64,000 bases of DNA, taken from NCBI GenBank assembly GCA_013389115.1, contig JACADY010000043.1, positions 17,731 to 81,730 on the forward strand, in the 5' to 3' direction. Under the pieces are notes generated by a model. That model worked only from the letters and a program-made list of their open reading frames with translations, did no database searches and had not been told where the DNA came from. Shown here piece by piece: positions 10,029 to 18,985 of this stretch. Source of the stretch: Alphaproteobacteria bacterium (GTDB lineage Bacteria; Pseudomonadota; Alphaproteobacteria; Micropepsales; Micropepsaceae). Positions within the stretch are counted from its first letter, which is position 1. Every line of letters begins with the position of its first letter. The translations under genes and the position numbers were made by a program.

Positions 10029-11284
10029 GTCTGTTTGAAGCTACGGCCCTTGGCGATGATGGCATCGCCAAAGCGTTCGCGCAGTTTGTCGATGGCGCGT
10101 TCGGCCCTTGCGGCGCGGCCCTCATCCTTGTCGAGAAGGTCGGGCTGGTCGCATGCGTCGGCGGGCGAGAGCCCGGAAATCCCCACGCCAATGAGGCGGT
10201 ACGGCATGCCTTCTGCGCGCGAGACCAGCAGCGCATGCGCAACCTTGAAAATCTCACCGGCCAATTGGGTTGGGCGCTCGCTCGTGTGCCGTCGGGTTTC
10301 GGTGTGGAACTGCCTGTCCTTCAGCTTCAGCGTGACGATCTGGCCGCCGATGCCGGCCAGCTTGGCGCGTGCCGAGACGCGCTCGCATAGGCGCCAAAGC
10401 ACGGGCTCCAATTCTGCATGCTTGGCAAGGTCGTATTCAAAGGTCGTCTCGGCCGAAACGCTCTTGGCCGGCGCATGCGGCGTTACCCTTCGCGCATCCT
10501 GGCCGCGGGCAAGGGCGGCCATGTGTGGGCCTGACGGCCCCAGATCGCGCAGCAGCGTCTTGTCGTCGGCATCCTGCAACTGGCCAAGGGTTTGATAGCC
10601 GCGCGCGCTGAGCTTGCCTCCCGTCACCTTGCCGACGCCGAATATCGTCGAGATGGGACGCTCGCGCAGGAAGTCACGGGCTTCCTTGCGCCCGATGACG
10701 GCGAAGCCGCGCGGCTTGCGCAGGTCCGAGGCGACCTTGGCAAGGAACTTGTTGTAGGAAAGGCCTATCGACACGGTAATGCCGATGTCGCGCTCGATCT
10801 CCTTTGCGAGCCGCGCCAGAACGCGCGCGGGGCATTGCCCGTGGAGGCGGTCCGTTCCTGAAAGATCAAGAAAGGCCTCATCGAGCGACAGGGTCTCAAC
10901 GAGCGGCGTCAGCGCCTGCATGCGCGTGCGGATGGCGCGGGAGACGTCGCGGTACTTGGCCATGTTCGGCTTGATGACGACCGCGTCGGGACAGGCCTTC
11001 AGCGCCTTGAACATTGGCATGGCCGAGCGCACGCCATAGGTGCGCGCGACGTAACACGCGGTGGAGACAACGCCGCGGCGGCCGCCGCCGATGATGACGG
11101 GCCGATGGGCGAGGGCGGGATCATCGCGTTTTTCGACGGATGCATAGAAGGCATCGCAATCCAAATGGGCGATGGCGAGTGCATCCATCTCCTCATGGAA
11201 GAGGAGGCGGGGAGAGCCGCAGGCCGCGCATCGCCTCGCGCCGGGCGATGCGGGCGCAAGACAGTCGCGGCAAAAGCCGCTCAT
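10025..11284 (-). CDS. dinB: DNA polymerase IV (Y family) with N-terminal zinc-ribbon-like motif
   Basis: About 419 residues. The palm domain opens with AIAHLDCDAFYASVEKRDDP and has the second catalytic acidic cluster in LSLDEAFLDLSG; HhH and little-finger domains follow. Before the palm is an unusual ~35-residue extension with two CxxC pairs (FCRDCLAP and RCAACGSP), probably a small zinc ribbon. The ATG at 11284 forms an ATGA overlap with the ROK kinase stop, so this start is preferred to the track start at 11302. It is last in a HAD-ROK-dinB operon. No LexA box was found. Confidence 0.93.
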   Translation of the reverse strand: MSGFCRDCLAPASPGARRCAACGSPRLLFHEEMDALAIAHLDCDAFYASVEKRDDPALAHRPVIIGGGRRGVVSTACYVARTYGVRSAMPMFKALKACPDAVVIKPNMAKYRDVSRAIRTRMQALTPLVETLSLDEAFLDLSGTDRLHGQCPARVLARLAKEIERDIGITVSIGLSYNKFLAKVASDLRKPRGFAVIGRKEARDFLRERPISTIFGVGKVTGGKLSARGYQTLGQLQDADDKTLLRDLGPSGPHMAALARGQDARRVTPHAPAKSVSAETTFEYDLAKHAELEPVLWRLCERVSARAKLAGIGGQIVTLKLKDRQFHTETRRHTSERPTQLAGEIFKVAHALLVSRAEGMPYRLIGVGISGLSPADACDQPDLLDKDEGRAARAERAIDKLRERFGDAIIAKGRSFKQT

Positions 11285-12186
11285 GCGGATTGTTCCGGCC
11301 AAAGCCAGGCGGCACCGCGCACGCCGCTCGCATCGCCGTGCAGCGGCGGCAGGAGGCGGGTCGTCAGCGTGTCGGTGAAGGCATAGCGGGCAAGCAGCGG
11401 CGGCACATTCTCATAGAGCCGGCTCAAGTTGGACAGGCCGCCACCCAGCACAATCACGTCGGGATCAAGGATGTTGATGATGGTCGAGAGGGCACGTGCG
11501 AGGCGATCCTCATAGTGTGCAAGCAGGGACTGCGCGAGGCCGTCTCCTTGTTCGGCGCGCAGGGCGATGGTTTGCGGGGACAGGTCCTCGCCGATGATGT
11601 TCATCGCCATTTCGCAAAGCGCAGGGCCGGAGAGCCAGGCCTCGATGCAGCCGCGCTTGCGGCACCAGCAGGCGGGTCCCAGCCACTCATCCTTGCGCTG
11701 CCAGGGAAGGGGCGTGTGCCCCCATTCGCCGGCAATAGCGTTGTGTCCCAGATGCGGGCGTCCGCCCAGCACCAGGCCGCCAACGACACCGGTGCCAAGG
11801 ATCACGCCGAAGACGGCGCCGGCACCCATTCCCGCGCCATCGATGGCCTCGGAAAGCGCAAAGCAGTTCGCATCGTTCGCCAGCCGCACGGGCCTTGCCA
11901 GCGCGGCTTCGAGGTCCTTGTCGAGCGGTTTACCATTGAGGCAGGTCGAGTTCGCGTTCTTGATGGGCCCCGAAGCCGGGCTCAAGGTTCCTGGAATGCC
12001 GATGCCGACCGTGCCGCGCCTGCCGGTCGCGGTTTCAATGAGGCCGACAAGGCGGGCGATCGCTTCGATCGTTCCTTCATAGCGGCCTTGCGGGGTTGGG
12101 ATGCGACGGCGGTCAAGGACACGGCCATCCGCATCGATCGCGATGCCCTCAATCTTGGTGCCGCCAAGGTCGATGCCGATGCGCAT
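11281..12186 (-). CDS. ROK family sugar kinase (fructokinase-like)
   Basis: A 301-residue ROK protein: ATP-binding MRIGIDLGGTKIEGIAID at the N-terminus, LANDANCFALSEAIDGAG as the sugar-binding and catalytic Asp region, and the zinc motif CWCRKRGCIEAW. Family members phosphorylate fructose, glucose, mannose or N-acetylglucosamine; I lean to fructokinase/mannokinase but cannot settle it. The ATG at 12186 is chosen because it starts exactly at the ATP-binding strand and follows the HAD stop by five bases. Confidence 0.87.
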   Translation of the reverse strand: MRIGIDLGGTKIEGIAIDADGRVLDRRRIPTPQGRYEGTIEAIARLVGLIETATGRRGTVGIGIPGTLSPASGPIKNANSTCLNGKPLDKDLEAALARPVRLANDANCFALSEAIDGAGMGAGAVFGVILGTGVVGGLVLGGRPHLGHNAIAGEWGHTPLPWQRKDEWLGPACWCRKRGCIEAWLSGPALCEMAMNIIGEDLSPQTIALRAEQGDGLAQSLLAHYEDRLARALSTIINILDPDVIVLGGGLSNLSRLYENVPPLLARYAFTDTLTTRLLPPLHGDASGVRGAAWLWPEQSA

Positions 12187-12191
12187 GCGTT

Positions 12192-12845
12192 TCACGCCTT
12201 TCCTTGCAGTCGCGCACGAATCCAGGGCAGCGCCAAGGGCCATTCATCGATGCGGGCGTGAGCATCTGGCGCCTTGCCGACAAGGCCGCGCAGGCGCGGA
12301 TTGGCGACGAATTGCAGCCGGTGAACGTCCGGAAAGGCGGTGGCCGCGGAATTGTGGTGGTTCGGCAAGTCATCGATGAAAACGACGGGGCCGCCTGCCT
12401 TGCGTGCGATGCGGGCGATCGCGTCACCCTTCAGCCCGTCATTCTGGATGAGCGGGGCGGTGATGCCCGCAGCCTTCAAGTTCCGGGCGCGGTTCGCGAT
12501 GGCAGCGGCGGGCACGTTTGAGAGCACGAGGATCTGCGCGCCCACCTCCAGTTCACGCAGGGCATCCGCCGCTCCCTCGACGGGCCTGATGCTGTCGACC
12601 GCAAGGAAGAAATCCCTCAGCAATGTCTTGACCGTCGCGGCCGGCGCCCTCTCGCCCGTTGCCTGCTCGATCACGTTTCCGGTGATGGCAAAGGAAACAA
12701 GGTCAAGGAAATAGCCGCGCGATAGGAGATAGGTCTCCAAGGCTTCGATAAAGTGCAGCAATACCTCATCGGCATCGCTGATGATGAGGGGGCGTCCCGG
12801 TACAAGACGGGCGATCGCTTCGTCGAGGGTCAAGATGTCAACCAT
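12192..12845 (-). CDS. HAD-like hydrolase
   Basis: About 217 residues. Motif I is a variant, ISDADEVLLHF (D-x-D retained). Motif II is ILVLSN, and the C-terminal acidic motif is VVFIDDLPNHH. This is a HAD-superfamily phosphatase-like protein of unknown substrate. The neighbouring ROK kinase suggests sugar-phosphate metabolism, which is inference. The ORF track opens at 12881; the ATG at 12845 (MVDILTLDEAI) fits the family better. First gene of the operon with ROK and dinB. Confidence 0.72.
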   Translation of the reverse strand: MVDILTLDEAIARLVPGRPLIISDADEVLLHFIEALETYLLSRGYFLDLVSFAITGNVIEQATGERAPAATVKTLLRDFFLAVDSIRPVEGAADALRELEVGAQILVLSNVPAAAIANRARNLKAAGITAPLIQNDGLKGDAIARIARKAGGPVVFIDDLPNHHNSAATAFPDVHRLQFVANPRLRGLVGKAPDAHARIDEWPLALPWIRARLQGKA

Positions 12846-13046
12846 GTGCACAAACGAGGCGGGTTCCGGCCGCCTTGTCAATGTTCTCTTAAAGCGTTGA
12901 GCCTAAAAGAGGACATGGATGGTCCGGTGTCCGGGCGCCGGGCCTTCGCAAGAATTGATTAAGGAAATTCCGGTCGAATGCCCAGGTAAGAGCCCTCGAG
13001 TCGCGGGCGGACCTGCGACACCGTTAAGACCGCTTAGGGGACTGGG

Positions 13047-13412
13047 ATGAGCAAGACCGTCTTGATCGTGGAAGACAATGATCTGAACATGAAGCTCTTC
13101 CATGATCTTCTGGATGCGAACGGCTATCGCACGCTCCAGACCAAGGACGGGCTCGAGGCGTTGGAGCTTGCGCGCGCGCACCGGCCGGACCTCATCTTGA
13201 TGGATATCCAGCTTCCCGAAGTCTCGGGGCTGGAAGTGACCAAGTGGCTCAAGGAAGACGACCAGTTGCGGGCGATCCCCGTCATCGCCGTCACCGCCTT
13301 TGCCATGAAGGGCGATGAAGAGAAAATCCGCGAAGGCGGTTGTGAGGCGTATTTGTCGAAGCCGATTTCGGTCGCCAATTTCCTCGATACCGTCAAGCGC
13401 TTCCTCGCGTGA
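13047..13412 (+). CDS. divK: DivK single-domain response regulator
   Basis: A 121-residue receiver domain only: [14 protein letters not shown] with the acidic pocket, phospho-acceptor Asp in [13 protein letters not shown], and the KP pair in [11 protein letters not shown]. In Caulobacter and rhizobia DivK links PleC/DivJ kinases to the CckA-CtrA cell-cycle pathway. It is seven bases upstream of pleD, the conserved alphaproteobacterial order. A possible CtrA-like pair of TTAA half-sites upstream has the wrong spacing, so it is not annotated. Confidence 0.93.
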   Translation: MSKTVLIVEDNDLNMKLFHDLLDANGYRTLQTKDGLEALELARAHRPDLILMDIQLPEVSGLEVTKWLKEDDQLRAIPVIAVTAFAMKGDEEKIREGGCEAYLSKPISVANFLDTVKRFLA

Positions 13413-13419
13413 GGGGTGA

Positions 13420-14796
13420 ATGACCGCCCGCGTCCTCGTCGTCGATGACATCGCCGCAAACGTCAAGCTTCTGGAAGCCAAGCTCTCCGCTGAATATTTC
13501 GATGTGATCACGGCATCCAACGGCATTGATGCCTTGTCGATCGTCGCGTCCCAGTCGCCAGACCTCATTCTGCTCGATGTCATGATGCCGGGCATGGACG
13601 GGTTCGAGGTGTGCCGGCGCATCAAGGGCAATCCGCAAAGCGCGCATATTCCCATCGTCATGGTGACGGCGCTCGATCAGCCCTCCGACAGGGTGACGGG
13701 GCTGCAAGCGGGCGCCGACGATTTTCTCACCAAGCCCGTCAACGACCTGTCGCTGTTCGCGCGGGTGAAGAGCCTCATTCGCCTCAAGATGATGACGGAC
13801 GAGTTGCGCATGCGCGAGGCAACAGGGCAGAGCCTCGGCGTGCTCGATGCGGGTGATGCGCTTGCAAGCGATGCCACGGCACCCGGCGGGCGCATTCTCG
13901 TCGTTGAAGACCGTGCGGCGCAGGCCGAGCGCCTGGAAGAAACGCTGATGCCGCCCAACGATGTGATCATCGAGGGCAATCCGACCGAGGCCCTTGTGCG
14001 GGCGCGGGGCGGGGACTTCGATCTCATCATCGTCAGCCTCTCCGTCCAGGGCTTTGACGGACTTCGCTTCTGCAGCCAATTGCGCTCGATCGAAGCGACG
14101 CGCTATGTGCCCGTTCTCGTCATCATCGAGGAGGGCGACACCAAGCGCCTGGCGCGCGCGCTCGAGCTTGGCGCCAACGACTATCTGATGCGCCCGGTCG
14201 ATCGAAACGAACTTATCGCCCGGGTGCGCACCCAGCTTCGCCGCAAGCGCTATTCCGACAAGCTGCGGCATAATTTCCAGCTCAGCCTGGAAATGGCGAT
14301 CACCGATCAGCTCACGGGGCTGCATAACCGGCGCTATATGCAGCGCCACCTCGCGACACTGCTTGAGAGCGCAGCGGCGACGCATAAACCCGTGTCGTTC
14401 CTCATCCTCGATATCGACTATTTCAAGTCGATCAACGACACCTATGGCCATGATGTCGGTGATCAGGTGCTGAAGCAGTTCGCCCAGCGCGTGGCCGCGA
14501 ATGTACGCGGCATCGACCTTGCCTGCCGGTATGGCGGGGAAGAGTTCGTCGTCGTCATGCCGGAGACTGATCTCTCCTTTGCCTACATGGTGGCCGAGCG
14601 GCTGCGCCAGCAAGTGGCGGACATGCCCTTCGCGATCAGCGTGCCACCGGGCAGCATCAATATCACGGTGTCGATCGGCGTTACCGCTTCTGAGGGGCCG
14701 CAAGAGACGGCCGAGGCGCTCTTGCGGCGCGCGGACCAGGCGCTCTACCGCGCCAAACGGGACGGTCGCAACCGGGTCATCTCGGACGCGGCTTGA
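13420..14796 (+). CDS. pleD: PleD response regulator diguanylate cyclase
   Basis: 458 residues in REC-REC-GGDEF order. REC1 (~1-120) has the phospho-acceptor Asp in LILLDVMMPGMDGFEV. REC2 (~150-270) is a degenerate adaptor domain in which the acceptor position reads LIIVSLSVQG. The GGDEF domain (~290-455) has GGEEF and an RxxD inhibitory site (RGID) five residues before it. PleD makes c-di-GMP at the cell pole during polar development, activated through REC1 phosphorylation. Transcribed with divK. Confidence 0.95.
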   Translation: MTARVLVVDDIAANVKLLEAKLSAEYFDVITASNGIDALSIVASQSPDLILLDVMMPGMDGFEVCRRIKGNPQSAHIPIVMVTALDQPSDRVTGLQAGADDFLTKPVNDLSLFARVKSLIRLKMMTDELRMREATGQSLGVLDAGDALASDATAPGGRILVVEDRAAQAERLEETLMPPNDVIIEGNPTEALVRARGGDFDLIIVSLSVQGFDGLRFCSQLRSIEATRYVPVLVIIEEGDTKRLARALELGANDYLMRPVDRNELIARVRTQLRRKRYSDKLRHNFQLSLEMAITDQLTGLHNRRYMQRHLATLLESAAATHKPVSFLILDIDYFKSINDTYGHDVGDQVLKQFAQRVAANVRGIDLACRYGGEEFVVVMPETDLSFAYMVAERLRQQVADMPFAISVPPGSINITVSIGVTASEGPQETAEALLRRADQALYRAKRDGRNRVISDAA

Positions 14797-14814
14797 GCCC
14801 GCGCTCCTTAAAAC

Positions 14815-14850
14815 GCGAAAAACGCCCCGGGCTCATGGGCCGCGGGGCGT
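14815..14850 (-). terminator. Terminator for rpmG (shared with pleD)
   Basis: ACGCCCCG (14822-14829) pairs with CGGGGCGT (14843-14850). The T-run (TTTTT) follows on the minus strand, so it mainly ends the rpmG transcript. It may also stop pleD read-through. Confidence 0.7.
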
Positions 14851-14876
14851 GGGCATTGCGAGGGCGGAAGACAACC

Positions 14877-15044
14877 CTATTTGATCTTGCCTTCCTTGAA
14901 ATCCACGTGCTTGCGCAGCACGGGGTCGTATTTGCGGACGGTCATCTTCTCGGTCATGGTGCGCGAGTTCTTCTTCGTCACATAGAAGAAGCCCGTCCCG
15001 GCCTCGCTATTGAGGCGGATCTTGATCGTGGTCGGTTTCGCCAT
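14877..15044 (-). CDS. rpmG: 50S ribosomal protein L33
   Basis: A 55-residue protein, too short for the ORF track. It reads [20 protein letters not shown] and ends VDFKEGKIK. This is the alphaproteobacterial L33 type, without the zinc-binding cysteines of the C+ form. It is placed next to pleD on the opposite strand, as in rhizobia. It lies about 80 bases downstream of the MFS gene and ends before a shared hairpin terminator. Confidence 0.95.
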   Translation of the reverse strand: MAKPTTIKIRLNSEAGTGFFYVTKKNSRTMTEKMTVRKYDPVLRKHVDFKEGKIK

Positions 15045-15125
15045 GGCGGCAGGCTCCTCATGAGGCCGGCATTCCGGCCCCGAGCTTGAAATGAGCGCGG
15101 TAACCTACTGATCGCCTCGCATCTG

Positions 15126-16307
15126 TCAAGCTTGGCGGGGCGCTTTCCTGGCAATTGCAATACGGTAAACGGCCAAAATCGTATAGGCGGCCGCCATGAC
15201 GCCCACCGCCAGGGCGAGGCCGTGGGGGTTCCACAGATCGATGGCGGCGCCCGCAATTCCTGGACCTAAGGTCGCTCCCAAGCCGTAAAGAAAGGCAAAG
15301 GCCGCGTTGGCAGCCGAGAGATCGGCCCCTTGGTGCTTTGATCCCAAATGCGCCAAGCCAATCGAGTAAAGCCCAACCACCACGCCTCCCCAGACAAAGA
15401 CAAGGACAAGGGAGGGAACAAGCGCGCCTCCCAGAAGGGGAAGAATGGCGGCGCCCGCAATGCCCACCATGCCGCATCCGGCAAGCACGATACGGCGGTC
15501 GGCCCGGTCGGCGATCCAGCCGATCAGGGGTTGCAGCAGCATGTTGCCAAGGCCCCAGGCGGTCATCAAGAGCACGGCCCGCGCCTCGCTGGTGCCCAAT
15601 CTCACGGTATAGACGGGCAGGAAATTGGTGATGGCGACTTCAAGCGCGCCATAGGTGAGCGCGGCAAAAGTCGCGATCGGCGAGAGCGCCAGAAAACGCC
15701 ACATCGCGCCGGGCGGTGTGTGCGCGATCGCGGGGATGTGCTGGCGCACGGCGAAGAGCGGCAAAGCGGCCGCCATGATGAGCGCGGCGCCAATGAGAAA
15801 GGGCTCCCAGCCTGTCGTGCCGACGCCCTGAATAATGATAGGGCCTGCCGCGAGGCCAGCGGAGAACAGCGAGGCATAGATGGTGATCGCGCGGCCGCGA
15901 ATGGCATTGTGCGCAATCTGGTTGATCCATAATTCGCTCGCAAGGAATAGGCCTTGCAACGCGGCGTTCAAGAGGAAGCGCAAGAGGAACCAGACGGCGA
16001 GGCTGTCGATGGCGCGAAAGGCGATGAGGGAGAATGCCGCGAGCGCATAGCAAGCAATCAGAAAGCGCATCGTGCCAAGCCGGGCGGCGATCGCGGGGAT
16101 GAGCGGCGTCACGATCAGCATCGCCACGGAGCCGAAGGTGGCATTGAGGCCGTTCATGAAACCGCTGACGCCGTTTCGCTCCATGATGATCGAGAGCAAG
16201 GGCAGCGACAGTCCCATGCCGATGCCATTGGCGAAGATGCAGGCATAGACGGCGGCAAAGCTGAACCACTGGCCGCGGGTCAGTCTCTGGCGGGCGAGGG
16301 CGCTCAT
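15126..16307 (-). CDS. MFS transporter
   Basis: About 393 residues with roughly 12 hydrophobic helices in two halves: helix 1 WFSFAAVYACIFANGIGMGL, a motif between helices 2 and 3 starting PLIPAIAARLGTMR, and a second-half GWIADRADRRIVLAG. This is a sugar-transporter-like or drug-efflux-like MFS protein of the YcaD/UMF class; the substrate is unknown. The track start (16394) overlaps the Nudix gene; the ATG at 16307 lies five bases after its stop and is preferred. Confidence 0.82.
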   Translation of the reverse strand: MSALARQRLTRGQWFSFAAVYACIFANGIGMGLSLPLLSIIMERNGVSGFMNGLNATFGSVAMLIVTPLIPAIAARLGTMRFLIACYALAAFSLIAFRAIDSLAVWFLLRFLLNAALQGLFLASELWINQIAHNAIRGRAITIYASLFSAGLAAGPIIIQGVGTTGWEPFLIGAALIMAAALPLFAVRQHIPAIAHTPPGAMWRFLALSPIATFAALTYGALEVAITNFLPVYTVRLGTSEARAVLLMTAWGLGNMLLQPLIGWIADRADRRIVLAGCGMVGIAGAAILPLLGGALVPSLVLVFVWGGVVVGLYSIGLAHLGSKHQGADLSAANAAFAFLYGLGATLGPGIAGAAIDLWNPHGLALAVGVMAAAYTILAVYRIAIARKAPRQA

Positions 16308-16311
16308 GGGC

Positions 16312-16968
16312 TCACAGGAAGCGAGGGCGAGGGCGCCCGCCACGATAGGCGAAAAGCGGAATGCCGGCTTCCTCTCGGCCTGCGATACGTTCACGCACGC
16401 TGGCGAGCATGAATTCCGTCACATCGATGATCGGCAATCGCAGTGCCGCCTCGATGCTGAACCAGGCAAGATCGAGGAGCTCGCCCGAGCCACCCAAATT
16501 GCCCTCATCGCCTGCGGCCTCGGCAAGGAAGAAGCGCGCGTGGAAGCGGATCGGGCTTTGGGTGGGCGTGATCGCGCGGCCAAGGTAGCTGAGGCGGGAA
16601 TGGTCGGGCGCGATGCCTCGCTCGCGCCAGGGGCACCAAGTCTCCGGCGCCGCAGGCCCAGGATCGCCCGGGCTTGCCAAATGGAGCCCCGTCTCTTCCC
16701 AGGTCTCACGAATGGCCGCGGTTGCCAGCGCGCCTGCCAGCGCGGCAGAGCAGCCGCCGGCGCGCTGCAGGTCCTCGCGCGCGTGGGGCGTCAGCACGTT
16801 TCCTGGCATCACCTTCGCGTCTGCTTCATCCAGACGGCCACCCGGGAAGACAAAGGCGTCGGGAATAAAAGCGGCCTTGGGACGCCGGCGTCCCATCAAA
16901 ATCTCCGGTCCATCCTTGGCGCGGCGGAAAAGGATGAGGCTGGCGGCGTTGCTGGGGCGGACCGGCAT
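16312..16968 (-). CDS. Nudix hydrolase (first of two tandem copies)
   Basis: About 218 residues. The Nudix core is split as in the NUDT7/NUDT19-like family: FVFPGGRLDEAD, a ~40-residue insertion, then AAIRETWEETGL with the REx2EExGx catalytic helix. Such enzymes cleave CoA or other nucleoside-diphosphate derivatives; the exact substrate is open. The gene starts directly after the stop of a related Nudix gene and shares its organisation, suggesting tandem duplication. Confidence 0.85.
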   Translation of the reverse strand: MPVRPSNAASLILFRRAKDGPEILMGRRRPKAAFIPDAFVFPGGRLDEADAKVMPGNVLTPHAREDLQRAGGCSAALAGALATAAIRETWEETGLHLASPGDPGPAAPETWCPWRERGIAPDHSRLSYLGRAITPTQSPIRFHARFFLAEAAGDEGNLGGSGELLDLAWFSIEAALRLPIIDVTEFMLASVRERIAGREEAGIPLFAYRGGRPRPRFL

Positions 16969-16971
16969 CAC

Positions 16972-17670
16972 TCAAAGCTCGCTCTCAAGCGGTTTGCCGC
17001 GCAGCACACGGAAGAAGGGCGTGGGGCGAGGAGACGCGGGATCGCTCGCATGCTTCTCGATTTCATCGATGACTCGGCGCGTGATCTCCGGCAGATCGGC
17101 GGCGCGGGCCTCCTCGATCGTCACCCATTTGATCGCCAGGAGCTCCGCGTTCTCGTCCTCGGGCGGGCGGTGCTCGGCGGCGATGTGGCTTGCATCGACC
17201 GTGAAAAAGCGTGCATCGAAACGGCGCGGCCGATAGGGCGGCGTGATCGCGCGGGCGATCAAGCGCAGTCCATCGAGGCTGGGGGTGACCCCGTAATCGA
17301 GAAAGGCCCGCCAGGATTCTCCCCGGGCGGGCGGGCGGGGGTGTCCCTTTTCCCCGATCAGGATGCCCGTTTCCTCAAAGGTTTCGCGGATCGCGGCAAG
17401 CGCCACGGCCTCCGGCTTGACGCTGGAAGCCTTTGCAAGCTTGGCACGCTCCTCTGACTTGAGGTTCCTTGCCGGCACGAGGAAGGAATCGTGCCGCTCG
17501 ATACGCCCGCCGGGAAAGACGATCTTGCCCGGCATGAAGGCATGGCCCTCATGCCGCTGGCCCATCAGGAGGCGCAACCGCCCCCCTTCACGGCGCTGGA
17601 TGATGAGCGTCGCCGCGTTCCTGATGCGTGGGGCCTTGGCTTGTTTTTCGTCGGGCGGCGTATCGAACAT
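16972..17670 (-). CDS. Nudix hydrolase (second of two tandem copies)
   Basis: 232 residues with the same split Nudix layout as its neighbour: IVFPGGRIERHDSF, an insertion, then AAIRETFEETGILIG. It also shares the N-terminal AATLIIQRREGG strand and a C-terminal helical block. It leads the operon with the second Nudix enzyme and the MFS transporter. A terminator separates it from the outer-membrane protein gene upstream. Confidence 0.85.
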   Translation of the reverse strand: MFDTPPDEKQAKAPRIRNAATLIIQRREGGRLRLLMGQRHEGHAFMPGKIVFPGGRIERHDSFLVPARNLKSEERAKLAKASSVKPEAVALAAIRETFEETGILIGEKGHPRPPARGESWRAFLDYGVTPSLDGLRLIARAITPPYRPRRFDARFFTVDASHIAAEHRPPEDENAELLAIKWVTIEEARAADLPEITRRVIDEIEKHASDPASPRPTPFFRVLRGKPLESEL

Positions 17671-17686
17671 GGTGCGAGAATAAGAA

Positions 17687-17714
17687 AACGCCCCGGGTTT
17701 GACCCCGGGGCGTT
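17687..17714 (-). terminator. Terminator after the outer-membrane protein gene
   Basis: AACGCCCCGGG (17687-17697) pairs perfectly with CCCGGGGCGTT (17704-17714). On the minus strand the stem is followed by TTTTCTTATT. A second short hairpin, CCTCAGG-CGGGC-CCTGAGG, lies between it and the gene at about 17723-17741. Confidence 0.85.
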
Positions 17715-17748
17715 AGATGTAACCTCAGGCGGGCCCTGAGGCGAGGGT

Positions 17749-18894
17749 TCATTCCTCTTCGCCGCCGAATGCAATCTCATAGGTGAGAAGAGCGGTGAAG
17801 AACTCGTCATCCGTGCCGGCATTGTCCTCGTAACCGCCGACGCCGAGATCGAGGCCGAGGCCAAAGTCAAAGGCATAGCCGGCGGAGAGCTGCCAGAACT
17901 CCTCATCGACATCGCCGCCGACATAGAGGCCGGGGTCCTCGGTGTCGCGATCGCCATAGACGGCCGCGACATTCCAGGGGCCGGCGGTAAGACCAAGTCC
18001 GAGCGTGAGGACCGATTGGTCTGCGCCTGGCGCGCTTGCCGCGTCGCCAAAGCCGACCGCGTCCTCGCTATGGGCCCATTCGACGACCGGCGTCAGCACG
18101 ACCCCATCTTCTTCATTGATGACGAAATCCCAGCTTGCCGCCAGGAGATAGGCGTCCTGGTCAGAGAGATCGCCTGCGCCACCCGCCTGGTGCATGAAGG
18201 CGCCGTGCAGGGTGAGGCCCTTAGCGCCAAAGGCATCGCTGAGGCCGGCATTGATGACGAAGTTGGACAAATCCTCGGTGTTGCCGATGCCGCCATCGGC
18301 TTCGTCGAGCTCGCCGCGGCTCTCAAAGGCGCTGTCCGACAGGAAGGTCGTATCGCGGAAAAAGGCCGAGCCGCCGATGAGGAATGTGCCCGCGCCGTCC
18401 GTTTCAATCTCTGCAGAGATACCAGCGCCGATGCGCTCGGTCACTTCCACATCCTCGGCGAACAGATCGCCAACGACGCCCGGCACCACATCGACCGCAT
18501 AGGCGAAGGCGGGCGTGAACTTGCCCAGCGTGATCGTCACGGGATCAAGCGCGATATCCGCCTTCAGCGTCTCAACAAAGAGGCCATGGTCCTCAAACGC
18601 GCGATCCTCGTAGGGATCGAGGTCCTCCACCGGTTCAAACACGAGACCGGCGGTGAAGGAGAGCCATTCATTCGCCTCCAGCACGAATTCGGGTTCGATC
18701 GTGAAATAGAGGTCGCTCGCCTCATTGCCGGGCGCCGTCGAATCATAGGTGTTGTCGTATTGCAGTTCGATCGGGATCACGCCGGAGAAGGCGGGATAAT
18801 CATGTTCGTGATCATGCGCGAACACTGTCGCAGGCGCCAAGCCAGCCAGAATCGCGGCGGTTGCGGCCGCGCCCCGCCATTCAAACCTTTTCAC
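17749..18894 (-). CDS. Porin-like outer-membrane beta-barrel protein, likely zinc-regulated
   Basis: A 381-residue precursor. The signal peptide ends at ATVFA and the mature protein begins HDHEHDYPAFSG, a potential metal-binding tip. The rest is a highly acidic chain of alternating strands (LYFTIEPEFVLEANEWLSFT, LTLGLGLTAGPWNVAAVYG) of a porin-type barrel. It ends in EEE rather than the usual aromatic residue. The GTG start has GGGGAG upstream. A near-consensus Zur operator lies about 90 bases upstream. I do not recognise a named family; a zinc-scavenging or zinc-uptake porin is inference. Confidence 0.7.
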   Translation of the reverse strand: MKRFEWRGAAATAAILAGLAPATVFAHDHEHDYPAFSGVIPIELQYDNTYDSTAPGNEASDLYFTIEPEFVLEANEWLSFTAGLVFEPVEDLDPYEDRAFEDHGLFVETLKADIALDPVTITLGKFTPAFAYAVDVVPGVVGDLFAEDVEVTERIGAGISAEIETDGAGTFLIGGSAFFRDTTFLSDSAFESRGELDEADGGIGNTEDLSNFVINAGLSDAFGAKGLTLHGAFMHQAGGAGDLSDQDAYLLAASWDFVINEEDGVVLTPVVEWAHSEDAVGFGDAASAPGADQSVLTLGLGLTAGPWNVAAVYGDRDTEDPGLYVGGDVDEEFWQLSAGYAFDFGLGLDLGVGGYEDNAGTDDEFFTALLTYEIAFGGEEE

Positions 18895-18985
18895 GTCACA
18901 TCTCCCCTCAATCCAAGAAAGTCACCGTTGCGAACCTTTTAAGCGAGGCGCGCGAAGTTGCAAGTGGTTCTCACATGCACAATCT

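Noticed and set aside
13024-13037. CtrA box upstream of divK (TTAA-N6-TTAG)
   Set aside because: The CtrA consensus needs TTAA-N7-TTAA(C). Spacing and the last base are wrong.
13393-14703. 436-codon minus-strand ORF opposite pleD
   Set aside because: Antisense shadow of pleD with composition typical of reverse-frame translation.
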